This document shows, in pieces, positions 47,733 to 55,826 of a DNA stretch of 64,000 nucleotides (its first letter is position 1; each line of letters starts with the position of its first letter). The position numbers and the translations under genes are program-made. The stretch lies in assembly GCA_021780075.1 (NCBI GenBank), contig JAJXZL010000048.1, positions 62,001-126,000 of the forward strand, read 5' to 3'. The notes below the pieces were generated by a model. It had not been told where the DNA came from and made no database searches. It worked only from the letters and a program-made list of their open reading frames with translations. This DNA is from Acidobacteriota bacterium (GTDB lineage: Bacteria; Acidobacteriota; Terriglobia; Terriglobales; Acidobacteriaceae).

Positions 47733-48281
47733 TCAGCGCTGTGCGAGGAGCTGTTTGATTTTGCTTTCCAGCGCTTTCAGGTCGGCACCGCCCTCAATCC
47801 TCTCATTCACCTTGCCATCGCGGCCAATAAGAAACGTCACCGGAAGGCCGAGAACTCCGCCATACAGAATTCCCAGTTTTTCGTCTCCCATCACAACAGG
47901 AAAATCGAGCTTGAGCTTGCGAACCACGGGGCGCACGCTGGTGGATTCGTCGTCCATGGACACAGCAATCACCTGCAGGCCGGCGGGGCCATACTGCTTT
48001 TGCCATGCTGCAAAGTGGGGCAGTTCCACCTGGCACGGTCCGCACCATGTAGCCCAGAAGTTGAGCAGCACCACCTTGCCCCGGTAGGCATTCAGGTCAA
48101 CCTTCTTGCCGCTCAAATCGTTGCGGACAAATTCAGGAGCCTGCTTGTGAAGAACCGCTACCTGCGCTGGCGTTGCGCGCAGCAAGCCTGCCACCAGCAC
48201 GGATGCCAACAGCAGTCCTGTGCGCAATCTGCGGCGCTTCGCAGACTGCGCGATGCGGATTGGTCTACTGACCGCGCTCAA
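47733..48281 (-). CDS. TlpA-family thiol:disulfide oxidoreductase (thioredoxin fold)
   Basis: A 182-residue periplasmic thioredoxin-like protein. The basic N-terminus and membrane anchor (KRRRLRTGLLLASVLVAGLL) hold it to the inner membrane. The domain has APEFVRNDLSGKKVDLNAYR, the active site WCGPC (Cys80, Cys83) in LNFWATWCGPCQVELPHF, and the cis-Pro loop GVLGLPVTFLIGRDG. TlpA proteins keep cytochrome or copper-site thiols reduced, or act in other periplasmic redox steps. The start is TTG, inside the end of the rhodanese gene (17-bp overlap), so the two are co-translated. Confidence 0.88.
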   Translation of the reverse strand: MSAVSRPIRIAQSAKRRRLRTGLLLASVLVAGLLRATPAQVAVLHKQAPEFVRNDLSGKKVDLNAYRGKVVLLNFWATWCGPCQVELPHFAAWQKQYGPAGLQVIAVSMDDESTSVRPVVRKLKLDFPVVMGDEKLGILYGGVLGLPVTFLIGRDGKVNERIEGGADLKALESKIKQLLAQR

Positions 48282-48771
48282 CCTTATAGCCTTTCGTCAC
48301 CCAATCGTCCCCGAAGTTATTCGCAAGGTAGAGAGCTTTCACGTTGGTGAAGCCCAGATCGCGAAGCTTCTTGTATGCGGGTCCAACATTCGGGCAGTGA
48401 CCCCACGGGCAGCAGCCACAATAAATCACAATCAACTTATTCTTCGGTGTCGAGGCCACTTTGCTCGCGAGCAACTGCAACCCGCTCGGCTGAGCGCCGG
48501 CACCCGCATAAATGGAGCCGGGAATGTGCGCCTGGGTAAACATGAGATGCGAACCCACTTGAAACATCAGAGGCACGTTTGCCCCGCCAGCCTGCAAAAG
48601 ACGGTTCAAGGAGTCGGGCTGAATCAGTTGCGCCTGAGGAATTGAAAAGGCACTTGCAGAAGATACTTCGCCGCCTGAAAACTGCGCACGACACTGCGGC
48701 GCGGTAAAAAGAATCATCATCAGGGCAAGCGCAGCAAACGGAATCACTCGGGCATTGCATCCAAGTCGCAT
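48265..48771 (-). CDS. Secreted rhodanese-like protein with a Cys-rich active loop
   Basis: A 168-residue exported rhodanese-domain protein. A signal peptide (MRLGCNARVIPFAALALMMI and on, cleaved near CRAQ) leads to a rhodanese fold: FQVGSHLMFTQAHIPGSIYA, then the loop VIYCGCCPWGHCPNVGPAYK. In classical rhodanese this loop has one Cys (CRxG). Here four cysteines crowd it in YCGCCPWGHCPN, which suggests a thiol-disulfide or metal-binding role beside sulfur transfer. GGGAG lies eight bases before the ATG. The overlapping TlpA gene points to a shared periplasmic thiol pathway. Confidence 0.82.
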   Translation of the reverse strand: MRLGCNARVIPFAALALMMILFTAPQCRAQFSGGEVSSASAFSIPQAQLIQPDSLNRLLQAGGANVPLMFQVGSHLMFTQAHIPGSIYAGAGAQPSGLQLLASKVASTPKNKLIVIYCGCCPWGHCPNVGPAYKKLRDLGFTNVKALYLANNFGDDWVTKGYKVERGQ

Positions 48772-48995
48772 CACATCATCTCCCTATGCATATTCAGTCA
48801 TCCATCTGCACATATAGCAGGGGAACGCGCCCCGACGCAAACCGCGCCAGGCCGCTACTAAGGTTCCTTCGTGCGCAGCACGTATTTGGCCCAACGTACA
48901 AAACAAGATTCATCATGATGCGTTAACGTGCAGAACATGGCCCTTTTGGAGGAGAATAGAATTGGAAGATTGTATAGAGCAGAATCGAGGAATGC

Positions 48996-49742
48996 TTGAC
49001 GTCTACGCAGATTGAAATTCGTAAGTGGACCGCGCAGGAATTTGAGCGGCTGGTTCTCAGTAGTGAACCCCGGGTTGCAGTGTTTGACTGCGACGGCACA
49101 CTGTGGGGCGGCGACTCGGGTTACGGTTTTATGGCCTGGACGCTGGAGCAGGGTCTGGTGTCGCGATCGGCGAGTGATTGGATTGATACAAGCTACCGTG
49201 CCTATTTGGCCGGGGGCATCAGCGAAGCCCAGATTTGCGGCGAGATGGTGCAGATCTACGCCGGGCTGCGTGAGCAGGAACTGCAGGCCGCTGCTGCGAA
49301 ATACGTGAATGAGTTTGTGCGGGGCCGTGTGTTTGCCGAGATGGAAAAGCTGGTGGCCTCGCTGCGCAAGGCCGGCGCGGAACTCTGGGCCGTGAGTTCA
49401 ACCAACAAGTGGGTCGTCAGTGAGGGCGTGCGTGATCTCGGCATTCCTGAGGAGCGTATTCTTGCCGCCAAAGTGGCGGTGGCCGATGGCGTCATCACCA
49501 GCGAACTCGTCGACGTGCCAACCGGCGAAGGAAAGGCCGCAGCTCTCGCGCGTGTGGGGCTGACCCGGCCCGATGCGGTCTTCGGCAATTCCATTCACGA
49601 TCTGGCCATGTTGAAGATCGCCGCAAACGCCTTTCCAGTAAATCCATCGCCTGCGCTGCTTGAGGCTGCGGCAAAGAATGGCTGGGGCTACTTCCGGCCC
49701 GCGGCAGCCGAGGACATCGAAGCCGCTGTGGGTGGTGAATAG
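48996..49742 (+). CDS. HAD-superfamily phosphatase (SerB-like, HAD-IB)
   Basis: A 248-residue cytosolic phosphatase. The HAD motifs are DCDGTLWGGD (nucleophile Asp31, acid/base Asp33), WAVSSTNKWVV (motif II Ser), and VFGNSIHDLAML (acidic motif IV). The cap is a small helical insert typical of HAD-IB phosphatases such as SerB and PSP-like enzymes. The substrate may be phosphoserine or another small phosphate ester. The start is TTG with GAGG six bases upstream; the nearby ATG at 48992 is out of frame and stops at once. MutT follows about 130 bp on. Confidence 0.85.
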   Translation: MTSTQIEIRKWTAQEFERLVLSSEPRVAVFDCDGTLWGGDSGYGFMAWTLEQGLVSRSASDWIDTSYRAYLAGGISEAQICGEMVQIYAGLREQELQAAAAKYVNEFVRGRVFAEMEKLVASLRKAGAELWAVSSTNKWVVSEGVRDLGIPEERILAAKVAVADGVITSELVDVPTGEGKAAALARVGLTRPDAVFGNSIHDLAMLKIAANAFPVNPSPALLEAAAKNGWGYFRPAAAEDIEAAVGGE

Positions 49743-49875
49743 GGCTGATTTGTCCAGGCAGGGCTGAGTCAGAGCGAGTGCACGTTTTTTCATCCGACCA
49801 AAGCGAGTGAGCGCTTTGTTTAATTTGCACCCCTTTAAGTGCGATTACACTGGAGATGTGGAAGAAAGCCAATCC

Positions 49876-50298
49876 ATGCCCATTCCTCGGCCCGGCGGTC
49901 CCGCTCTGCGCTTTGTGGCAGCCGCGCTGATTGTCCGCGGCGGTGAGATCCTGATTTGCCAGCGTCGTCCTGACCAGCCGATGGCACTGCAGTGGGAGTT
50001 TCCCGGCGGAAAGATTGAACAGGGCGAGACCCCCGAGCAGGCGTTGGCGCGCGAACTGGAAGAGGAACTGGGCATTCAGGCTGTCATTGGCCCCCGGGTG
50101 ACGTGCATCCGCCACAACTATCGCCACGGCGGCGCTGTGGATCTGCAGTTTTTTGCGGTGAACGAGTTTACCGGAGAAATGCAAAACCGCATCTTCCACC
50201 AGTACCGCTGGGTAAAACTAGGCGATCTGCCGAGTTATTACTTTCTGGCCGCCGACCGCGGGCTGATTCGCGACCTGGCCGCAGGAAAACTGCTGTAA
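49876..50298 (+). CDS. mutT: Nudix hydrolase, MutT type (8-oxo-dGTP diphosphatase-like)
   Basis: A 140-residue Nudix enzyme that removes oxidised nucleotides, mainly 8-oxo-dGTP, before they reach DNA. The Nudix box is GGKIEQGETPEQALARELEE with its EELGI completion, in the usual place. FRVAAALIVRGGEILICQRR-like residues (here RFVAAALIVRG) form the opening strand, and the end LSYYFLAADRGLIRDLA-like part (here LPSYYFLAADRG) is typical of MutT. I start at MPIPRPGGPAL; a GTG at 49807 gives a 23-codon extension outside the family. Confidence 0.85.
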   Translation: MPIPRPGGPALRFVAAALIVRGGEILICQRRPDQPMALQWEFPGGKIEQGETPEQALARELEEELGIQAVIGPRVTCIRHNYRHGGAVDLQFFAVNEFTGEMQNRIFHQYRWVKLGDLPSYYFLAADRGLIRDLAAGKLL

Positions 50299-50731
50299 AG
50301 TTTCACTCCTCCGCTCCATCAAAAGAAGATTTCCGCGATAATCACTTGACATGCGGCGTGCCGACTCATGAAGAAATCCCATATAACTTATTTAGTTTGA
50401 TATATTTACACATCTGCGCGATTACGCCTTGAAGCACACTGCGAGGACTTGTCTGGGCCTGCAAATATTTAAGGGGGGGTAGGGGGGGTGGGGGGGGTAC
50501 GTGCTGCTTTGACGCTTCCGTTGGCTTGTCCGGCCCTGAGGCGTATTCCCGCTTACCTTCTAGCTTCAAGTATGCGCCTGGGGCAGATAATTTTCTGCAA
50601 AACTCCGCCGTGAAAAATGCAGATGTGTTTAATAGGCGAATTGCGGCGATGCCCGGCCGATCACGCGGCGGAGTGCGCGAGGAAGAACCGAACGACGGTA
50701 CCTGATTTTCTGTTTTGCGCTTGAGCGAGCC
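50299..50731. other. Gap of about 430 bp between convergent mutT and Nramp genes
   Basis: No gene is seen. The gap contains an AT-rich patch at about 50375-50410 and the long G-tract element at 50471-50499. A frame on the minus strand across the G-tract would encode a proline run and is a by-product of base composition. Confidence 0.5.
50471..50499 (+). repeat. G-tract element, long form
   Basis: Runs of seven, seven and eight G (50473-50479, 50482-50488, 50490-50497) are separated by TA and T, preceded by AA and followed by TAC. The order matches the element at 38289-38311 on the other strand. The runs could fold into a G-quadruplex and are prone to slippage. Confidence 0.6.
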
Positions 50732-51982
50732 TCAATGCCCCGGCATCATTCCCCAGAGCATCATTATCGTCATGCCGATCACGATGATGCTGGTGCCCCA
50801 TGCAACCACGTTCCACAGGTGCGAGTTTTTATGCTCGCCCATGAGGTCGCGGCGGTTGATGAGCATGAGCATGAGAATGATGACCACCGGAAGCAGGACG
50901 CCATTGAGCACCTGCGAGAGAATCGCGAAGTTAATGAGTTGCGCGTCGGGCAACACGAGAACGGTGAGAGCGCCGCCGGCAATCAACAGTGTGTAGAGCC
51001 AGTAGAAGAACGGCGCTTCCTTGACGCTCTTATCCACGCCCGACTCGACGCCCAATCCTTCGCACACCGTATAGGCCGTGGAAAGCGGCAGGATTGAAGC
51101 TGCAAAGAGCGAGGCGTTGAAGAGGCCAAAGGCGAACAACAGGAAGGCATAGTCGCCGGCCAGCGGACGCATGGCTTCAGCCGCGTCCGAGGCCACCTGG
51201 ATGGACCCCATGCCATGGACATAGAGCGTGGCCGCGCAGGCCACCACGATGAACCAGGCCACCAGATCCGTGAAGAAGCTGCCGACGACTACATCCAGCC
51301 GCGAGGCCGCGTAGTCCTTGACGCGAATGCCCTTCTCCACAATGGACGATTGCAGATAGAACTGCATCCATGGGGCAATGGTTGTGCCGACTACGCCGAT
51401 GGCCATGTACATGTACGCCTTGTCGCGCCAGACGGACTTGTGCGGCAGTTTGATGGTAGCCAGCAGCGCATCATGCCAGCTTGGCTGCGAGAGCACTCCG
51501 GCAAAAATGTATGCGATGTACACAACCGACGCGACGAGAAAGACCTTCTCAGTGCTCTTGTAGTTGCCGCGTACCACCATGAACCAGACCAGCGCTGCGC
51601 ATAGCGGCACGGAGATGAACTTGGTGAGATGAAACAGGCGGAGCGAGCCAGCGATGCCGATGAACTCCGTAACCACGTTGGTGTAATTGACCACCACCAG
51701 CATCACCATCAGCACGAAGGTGAGCCGCAGCCCGAACTCCTCGCGGATCAGGTCGCTGAGCCCCTTGCCGGTGACGACGCCCATGCGGGCGCACATCTCC
51801 TGGACCACGATGAGCGCCAGGGTGATCGGAATCATCATCCAGAGCAGGGTGTAGCCATACTGTGCGCCTGCCTGGGAATATGTGAGAATGCCGCCGGAGT
51901 CGTTGTCCACATTGGCTGTAATGAATCCGGGGCCGAGGACGGCCATAAACAGCAAGATACGGATTCGCCAACGTTTCCACAT
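50732..51982 (-). CDS. Nramp-family metal transporter with atypical metal-site motifs
   Basis: A 416-residue inner-membrane protein with about 11 helices of the Nramp fold. The helix-1 region GPGFITANVDNDSGGILTYS has DNDSGG where Mn/Fe transporters have DPGN, and the helix-6 region GTTIAPWMQFYLQSS has APW where they have MPH. The conserved Met that recognises transition metals is therefore missing. Relatives with these changes move Mg2+ or have unknown cargo, so divalent metal specificity should not be assumed. The start MWKRWRIRILLF is the nearest ATG to the first helix; the frame is open about 42 codons upstream. The gene is divergent from the GH172 gene. Confidence 0.82.
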   Translation of the reverse strand: MWKRWRIRILLFMAVLGPGFITANVDNDSGGILTYSQAGAQYGYTLLWMMIPITLALIVVQEMCARMGVVTGKGLSDLIREEFGLRLTFVLMVMLVVVNYTNVVTEFIGIAGSLRLFHLTKFISVPLCAALVWFMVVRGNYKSTEKVFLVASVVYIAYIFAGVLSQPSWHDALLATIKLPHKSVWRDKAYMYMAIGVVGTTIAPWMQFYLQSSIVEKGIRVKDYAASRLDVVVGSFFTDLVAWFIVVACAATLYVHGMGSIQVASDAAEAMRPLAGDYAFLLFAFGLFNASLFAASILPLSTAYTVCEGLGVESGVDKSVKEAPFFYWLYTLLIAGGALTVLVLPDAQLINFAILSQVLNGVLLPVVIILMLMLINRRDLMGEHKNSHLWNVVAWGTSIIVIGMTIMMLWGMMPGH

Positions 51983-52163
51983 GCACGAGTGTTCCCAGAG
52001 AGGATTGATACAGGCTTTCTTCCTGACCATAACAGGAGAGACCGGGATACGCGAAACCCGACGCTCCTGACCGAGGATGAAGCCAGCCATGCGCAACTTG
52101 ACATGCACCGGCGCGCACGGCTACAAAACGCTTTCAAAGCTTACCAGTGTAAAGGAGTGCCAC

Positions 52164-53357
52164 ATGGAATCGAACGGTCCCGATCAAACCTCCCCATCCC
52201 GGCGCATGGTACTGGGCGCGGTAGCGTCCGTCGCAGGCGTTTCCGCTTCGGCCCTGCTGGGCCTGAGCGCCACGCCTGCCATGGCGGAGACGCCGATGAC
52301 GCAGGAAACCACAGGGACGGAGAAGCTGCTTGCACAGGCCCGTCTGCGCAGCTACAAAACGCGCCGCTCCTCAAGCTGGGACCGCACGGGCGGCAACAAC
52401 GATGCGGTGCCGGTGGAACCGGGCGCGGCGGCAACACTGCTGGACATTCAAGGCGCGGGCGTCGTGACTCATCTTTGGTTCACCATCAACTCGCCCGACC
52501 CCATGCACCTGAAAAACCTGGTGCTGCGCGCCTGGTGGGACGGCGAGTCCACACCTTCAGTTGAGGTGCCCATTGGCGACTTCTTCGGTCTTGGACTGGG
52601 CGAGTACTTCGTCTACCAGTCATCCCTGCTGAGCGTGGCGCCGATCAAGGCGCTGAATGCCTACTTCCAGATGCCCTTTGCACATTCCGCGCGCCTCACA
52701 CTGACCAATGAGGGCACGATCCGCACCGACAGCCTGTACTACGCCGTGGACTACGTCACGCTGCCTGAGCTGCCGGGCAATGTGGGCCGCTTTCATGCGC
52801 AATACCGCCAGGCCGCGCCGTGCAAGGGCTGGAGCAACGACTGGACCGATGAATACGCTCCCGCAATCAATGACCGGAAGAATCTGAGCGGCGAGGGCAA
52901 CTATGTTTTTCTCGAAGCCACGGGCAAGGGGCATTTTGTCGGAGTGACGCATGGCGTGCTGCAGAACCAGGACGGCTGGTTCGGCGAGGGAGACGACATG
53001 ATCTTCATTGACGGGGACGCTGCGCCGACCATCAACGGCACCGGAACCGAAGACTACTACAACGGGGCCTGGGATTTTGGCGGGCAGCCCTTTGCGTACG
53101 CGCACAACGGCGCGCCTCACATTGTGAATCCTGAGCGGATCGGCGGCCGCTACTGTCTTTACCGCTGGCACACGGAAAGCCCCATCACCTTTGACAAGTC
53201 GATTCGCGTGACCATGGAGCACGGCCACGCCAACAATCGCTCCGACGACTTTTACTCAACGGCGTACTGGTATCAGACGGAGCCGCATGCCGCCTTCCCT
53301 GCCCTGCCCGCACCGCATGAACGCGTACCGCGGTTCCACAACATCGAAAAAGACTGA
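52164..53357 (+). CDS. Exported DUF2961 protein (glycoside hydrolase family 172)
   Basis: A 397-residue exported protein. A twin-arginine-like signal (SRRMVLGAVASVAGVSASAL) leads to the DUF2961 jelly-roll. Visible segments are RSSSWDRTGGNNDAVPV, VVTHLWFTINSPD, VEVPIGDFFGLGLGEY and TGTEDYYNGAWDFGG, the last being the catalytic-Glu region. GH172 members cleave or rearrange fructosides and arabinofuranosides; the sugar cannot be told. AAAGGAG at 52151-52157 fixes the start. It may be followed by a terminator shared with the convergent gene. Confidence 0.88.
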   Translation: MESNGPDQTSPSRRMVLGAVASVAGVSASALLGLSATPAMAETPMTQETTGTEKLLAQARLRSYKTRRSSSWDRTGGNNDAVPVEPGAAATLLDIQGAGVVTHLWFTINSPDPMHLKNLVLRAWWDGESTPSVEVPIGDFFGLGLGEYFVYQSSLLSVAPIKALNAYFQMPFAHSARLTLTNEGTIRTDSLYYAVDYVTLPELPGNVGRFHAQYRQAAPCKGWSNDWTDEYAPAINDRKNLSGEGNYVFLEATGKGHFVGVTHGVLQNQDGWFGEGDDMIFIDGDAAPTINGTGTEDYYNGAWDFGGQPFAYAHNGAPHIVNPERIGGRYCLYRWHTESPITFDKSIRVTMEHGHANNRSDDFYSTAYWYQTEPHAAFPALPAPHERVPRFHNIEKD

Positions 53358-53368
53358 TGCAAACGCGC

Positions 53369-53400
53369 TGGCGCGGAGCCATCACGACGGCTCCGCGCCA
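53369..53400. terminator. Bidirectional terminator after the GH172 gene
   Basis: A perfect 12-bp stem, TGGCGCGGAGCC with its complement, and an eight-base loop, just after the GH172 stop and before the convergent Gln-rich gene. T-runs are lacking. Confidence 0.7.
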
Positions 53401-53433
53401 AACGGTCAACCCTCCTCACTGAGGCTGCGAACC

Positions 53434-53451
53434 CGCACCAGTGCTGGTGCG
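53434..53451. terminator. Second hairpin in the same convergent gap
   Basis: CGCACCAG-TG-CTGGTGCG is an 8-bp palindromic stem with a two-base centre, close behind the stop of the Gln-rich gene on the minus strand. Confidence 0.5.
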
Positions 53452-53462
53452 CAGCCCTGCCA

Positions 53463-54098
53463 TCACTGGTTCTTCAGTCCCAGGTCATCGCCCATCTGCC
53501 GAAACTCCTTCTGATAGGTGTTCATGTCGCGCTCGGTTACGCGTGCCTGTTCGGCGATGCGCTTCTGGTTGGGCGCGGTATTCGACAGTTCCTGATTCAT
53601 TTCCTGCAGACGATTCTGGATGCGCTCATGGATCTGCTGCATGTTCTGATTGCGCTGCTGGACGGCGCTCTGTTGCTCCTTGTTCAACCCCTGATAGAGG
53701 CGCTCGCGATTCTGCTGCATGGTGCGAACCTGTTCCTGGATCTGCTGCTGCTGGCGACGAGCTTCGTCCGCATTGAAGGCCTTGCCGCTCGCGGAGCGCT
53801 GCATCGTGCGCACTTGCGTCCGGGTCTGGCTCATGGTTTGGTCGCAGGTGCGGTACTGGTCGCGCTGCTGGGTGGTTGCCTGAGTGTGCAGGCGCTGCCG
53901 CTGCTGCTGGCGCGCCTGGCTCATCGTGCCCTGACCTGTGCCCTGGCCTGTACGCTGACCGGCACCGCCGCCCGCCTGGCGCTGGCCGCCCTGCCGCTGT
54001 TGGCCGCCGCCACCACCACCGCCGCCCTGCTGCGCCCAAAGCATAGCCGGGGGCAGTGCAAGCGTGAGAGCAAGAAGAATTGAAAGATTTCGTTTCAT
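53463..54098 (-). CDS. Gln/Gly-rich secreted coiled-coil protein
   Basis: A 211-residue exported protein. The signal peptide MKRNLSILLALTLALPPAML (cleaved near WAQQ) has GGAGG before its ATG. A low-complexity Gly/Gln block (about 24-57) precedes a long charged helix from residue 65 (MSQARQQQRQRLHTQATTQQ onward) to the end, with heptad-like spacing. The last part, ERIQNRLQEMNQEL, resembles Spy/CpxP periplasmic chaperones, but the LTxxQ signature of that family is not seen. I treat it as unknown, perhaps a periplasmic chaperone or envelope scaffold. Confidence 0.72.
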   Translation of the reverse strand: MKRNLSILLALTLALPPAMLWAQQGGGGGGGGQQRQGGQRQAGGGAGQRTGQGTGQGTMSQARQQQRQRLHTQATTQQRDQYRTCDQTMSQTRTQVRTMQRSASGKAFNADEARRQQQQIQEQVRTMQQNRERLYQGLNKEQQSAVQQRNQNMQQIHERIQNRLQEMNQELSNTAPNQKRIAEQARVTERDMNTYQKEFRQMGDDLGLKNQ

Positions 54099-54238
54099 GG
54101 CAGTTTCCTCCCTGGAGCGGCCAGAACGACGGGCCGACTCCGCATTTCTCCGGAAGTTTAGACTGCCATGCAAGGCCAAAGGGTCGTGACGGGCGTCACG
54201 GGCCTTGAGATTTTAATCAGCTGTGGGCGTTCTCTGGA

Positions 54239-55711
54239 TCAGGCGGTTGCTGCCAGCACCGGCTCGGCAGTGGCTGCCGGTTCCGCCGCTACCTTGCTCA
54301 GGAGCGACTCGACAACCTGCGCGGCGCTATAGCTTTCGCGCCCCGGGGCGAGAAATTGCGCGATCGTGTTCAGGTCGTCGCCCACTGTAACCAGTGGCGG
54401 CTCAACATCGCCATCCTTGCGCGTCTGCGCGTAGCCGATATTGGCTAACAGCGCATTGCACAGGCACTTACGGCCGACTGTATCCTCAATTTTGCCGCCT
54501 TTGGCGACGTAGGTAGCCACGGGCTCGGCGGCGCAGCGGTAGCCAATCTTTCCGTCAGGCTGCGCGTAGGGATCCCGCAGATAACCGAGGTCGCACACGC
54601 GCTTCCGTTCCTGGTAGACGTTGAGAGCAGACGAAGTGCCCTCCAACTGCGCAACTTTAAAGGGAAAGCCCGTCGGCGAGGCAAGCGGGTCGGTGAACAC
54701 ATCACCCACCCCTTCCCGAGCCTGTGCGAGCAGCCTCTTCTTCAGGTCGGGGCGCATGCCGGATTCCTCGCTGAATGCGAAGGCGGTACCGACCTGCACA
54801 CCGGCAGCCCCCAGCTCAAGCGCCTCATGCAGCTTGTCCGCATTGCCGTAACCGCCCGCCAGCCAGAACGGAACGCCCAGTTCCCGCAGCGCAGCAATGT
54901 CCACCTTGTCGCGCTCGCCGTACACGGGTTCTCCGTCGGCATTCAACTGCATTTTGCCGCGTGGGGGAGCGTTGTGTCCGCCAGCGGTCGGGCTTTCGAT
55001 TACCAGTCCGTCTACCCGCCCGCTGGCCCGGCGCAGCATGGTCGTGGCCAGGGTGTTGGAGGACACGATGGCCAGAAATCTTGGCCGGCAAAGCGTAGGC
55101 AAGGCACCCTCGATGTAGTCGGACGGGCAGAAGCGCATCTGCGTATCCTGGTCCGGGGTGGCGCCGGTCACCGCCAACTTGTACTCGGCGCGCCGCCCTG
55201 CGGCATACATATCCAGCACGCCAGGGATGTGCAGCGGAATGCCTGCGCCCATAAGCACATAGCCTACGCCGGCAAGCATTGCCCCGTAGATTGAAGCCAG
55301 ATGAGGCAGCTGCACCTTCTCAAGGAAATTGACGCCGACGGGATTTTTGTGGCCTTCCCGCGCCAGAAAGACTTCGACGAAATTGCTTACGATGCACAGC
55401 TCAACGAGCTTGCGCGGCTCAACCCGCTGGTGCATCGGCGCCGTGGGATAGGGCGCGTCGGCGGGCTTGCCGCCGGGCACGAAATACTCCTGCCAGATAC
55501 GCCGGGCCATCTCAGGAAATGGAAAGGCATCGAGCCCCCTGCGCATGTGCCCGCCCAAATCTCCATCGGCAAGCCGGCGCACAAACAACGAATCGAGTGC
55601 CGTGCCGGAAACGACGCCGAGCTGACCAAGTCTTGAGACAGCCTGCGCCAGGCGCCAATTGGATACGCCGACGCCCATGCCGCCCTGAATGATTTTTGGA
55701 AACGGGACCAT
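54239..55711 (-). CDS. Nitronate monooxygenase (2-nitropropane dioxygenase-like) FMN enzyme
   Basis: A 490-residue FMN-dependent barrel enzyme. PKIIQGGMGVGVSNWRLAQA opens the chain, then GVNFLEKVQLPHL, the FMN phosphate region SPTAGGHNAPPRG, and FWLAGGYGNADKLHEALELG with GAAGVQVGTAFAFSEES as the second phosphate-binding segment. It is longer than the 320-350 residues of simple nitronate monooxygenases, with a C-terminal part from about 360 carrying a Cys pair (GRKCLCNALLANIG). This larger class, similar to PfaD-like proteins, may act on fatty-acid or nitro substrates. No PUFA synthase lies nearby. Confidence 0.82.
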   Translation of the reverse strand: MVPFPKIIQGGMGVGVSNWRLAQAVSRLGQLGVVSGTALDSLFVRRLADGDLGGHMRRGLDAFPFPEMARRIWQEYFVPGGKPADAPYPTAPMHQRVEPRKLVELCIVSNFVEVFLAREGHKNPVGVNFLEKVQLPHLASIYGAMLAGVGYVLMGAGIPLHIPGVLDMYAAGRRAEYKLAVTGATPDQDTQMRFCPSDYIEGALPTLCRPRFLAIVSSNTLATTMLRRASGRVDGLVIESPTAGGHNAPPRGKMQLNADGEPVYGERDKVDIAALRELGVPFWLAGGYGNADKLHEALELGAAGVQVGTAFAFSEESGMRPDLKKRLLAQAREGVGDVFTDPLASPTGFPFKVAQLEGTSSALNVYQERKRVCDLGYLRDPYAQPDGKIGYRCAAEPVATYVAKGGKIEDTVGRKCLCNALLANIGYAQTRKDGDVEPPLVTVGDDLNTIAQFLAPGRESYSAAQVVESLLSKVAAEPAATAEPVLAATA

Positions 55712-55826
55712 CTTGTAATTGTTTCACAAGTTCAGGTATAAGCTGCTGTTTTTATTTAAGTATTGGTAACCATAAATGCAATCCGGCGCAAAAACCTCCC
55801 CTTTCGGGACGTGCAGGGCGGCAATT

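Noticed and set aside
50366-50569. Proline-rich small ORF across the G-tract
   Set aside because: The proline run is simply the complement of the G-tract, with no ribosome-binding site or homology that I recognise.
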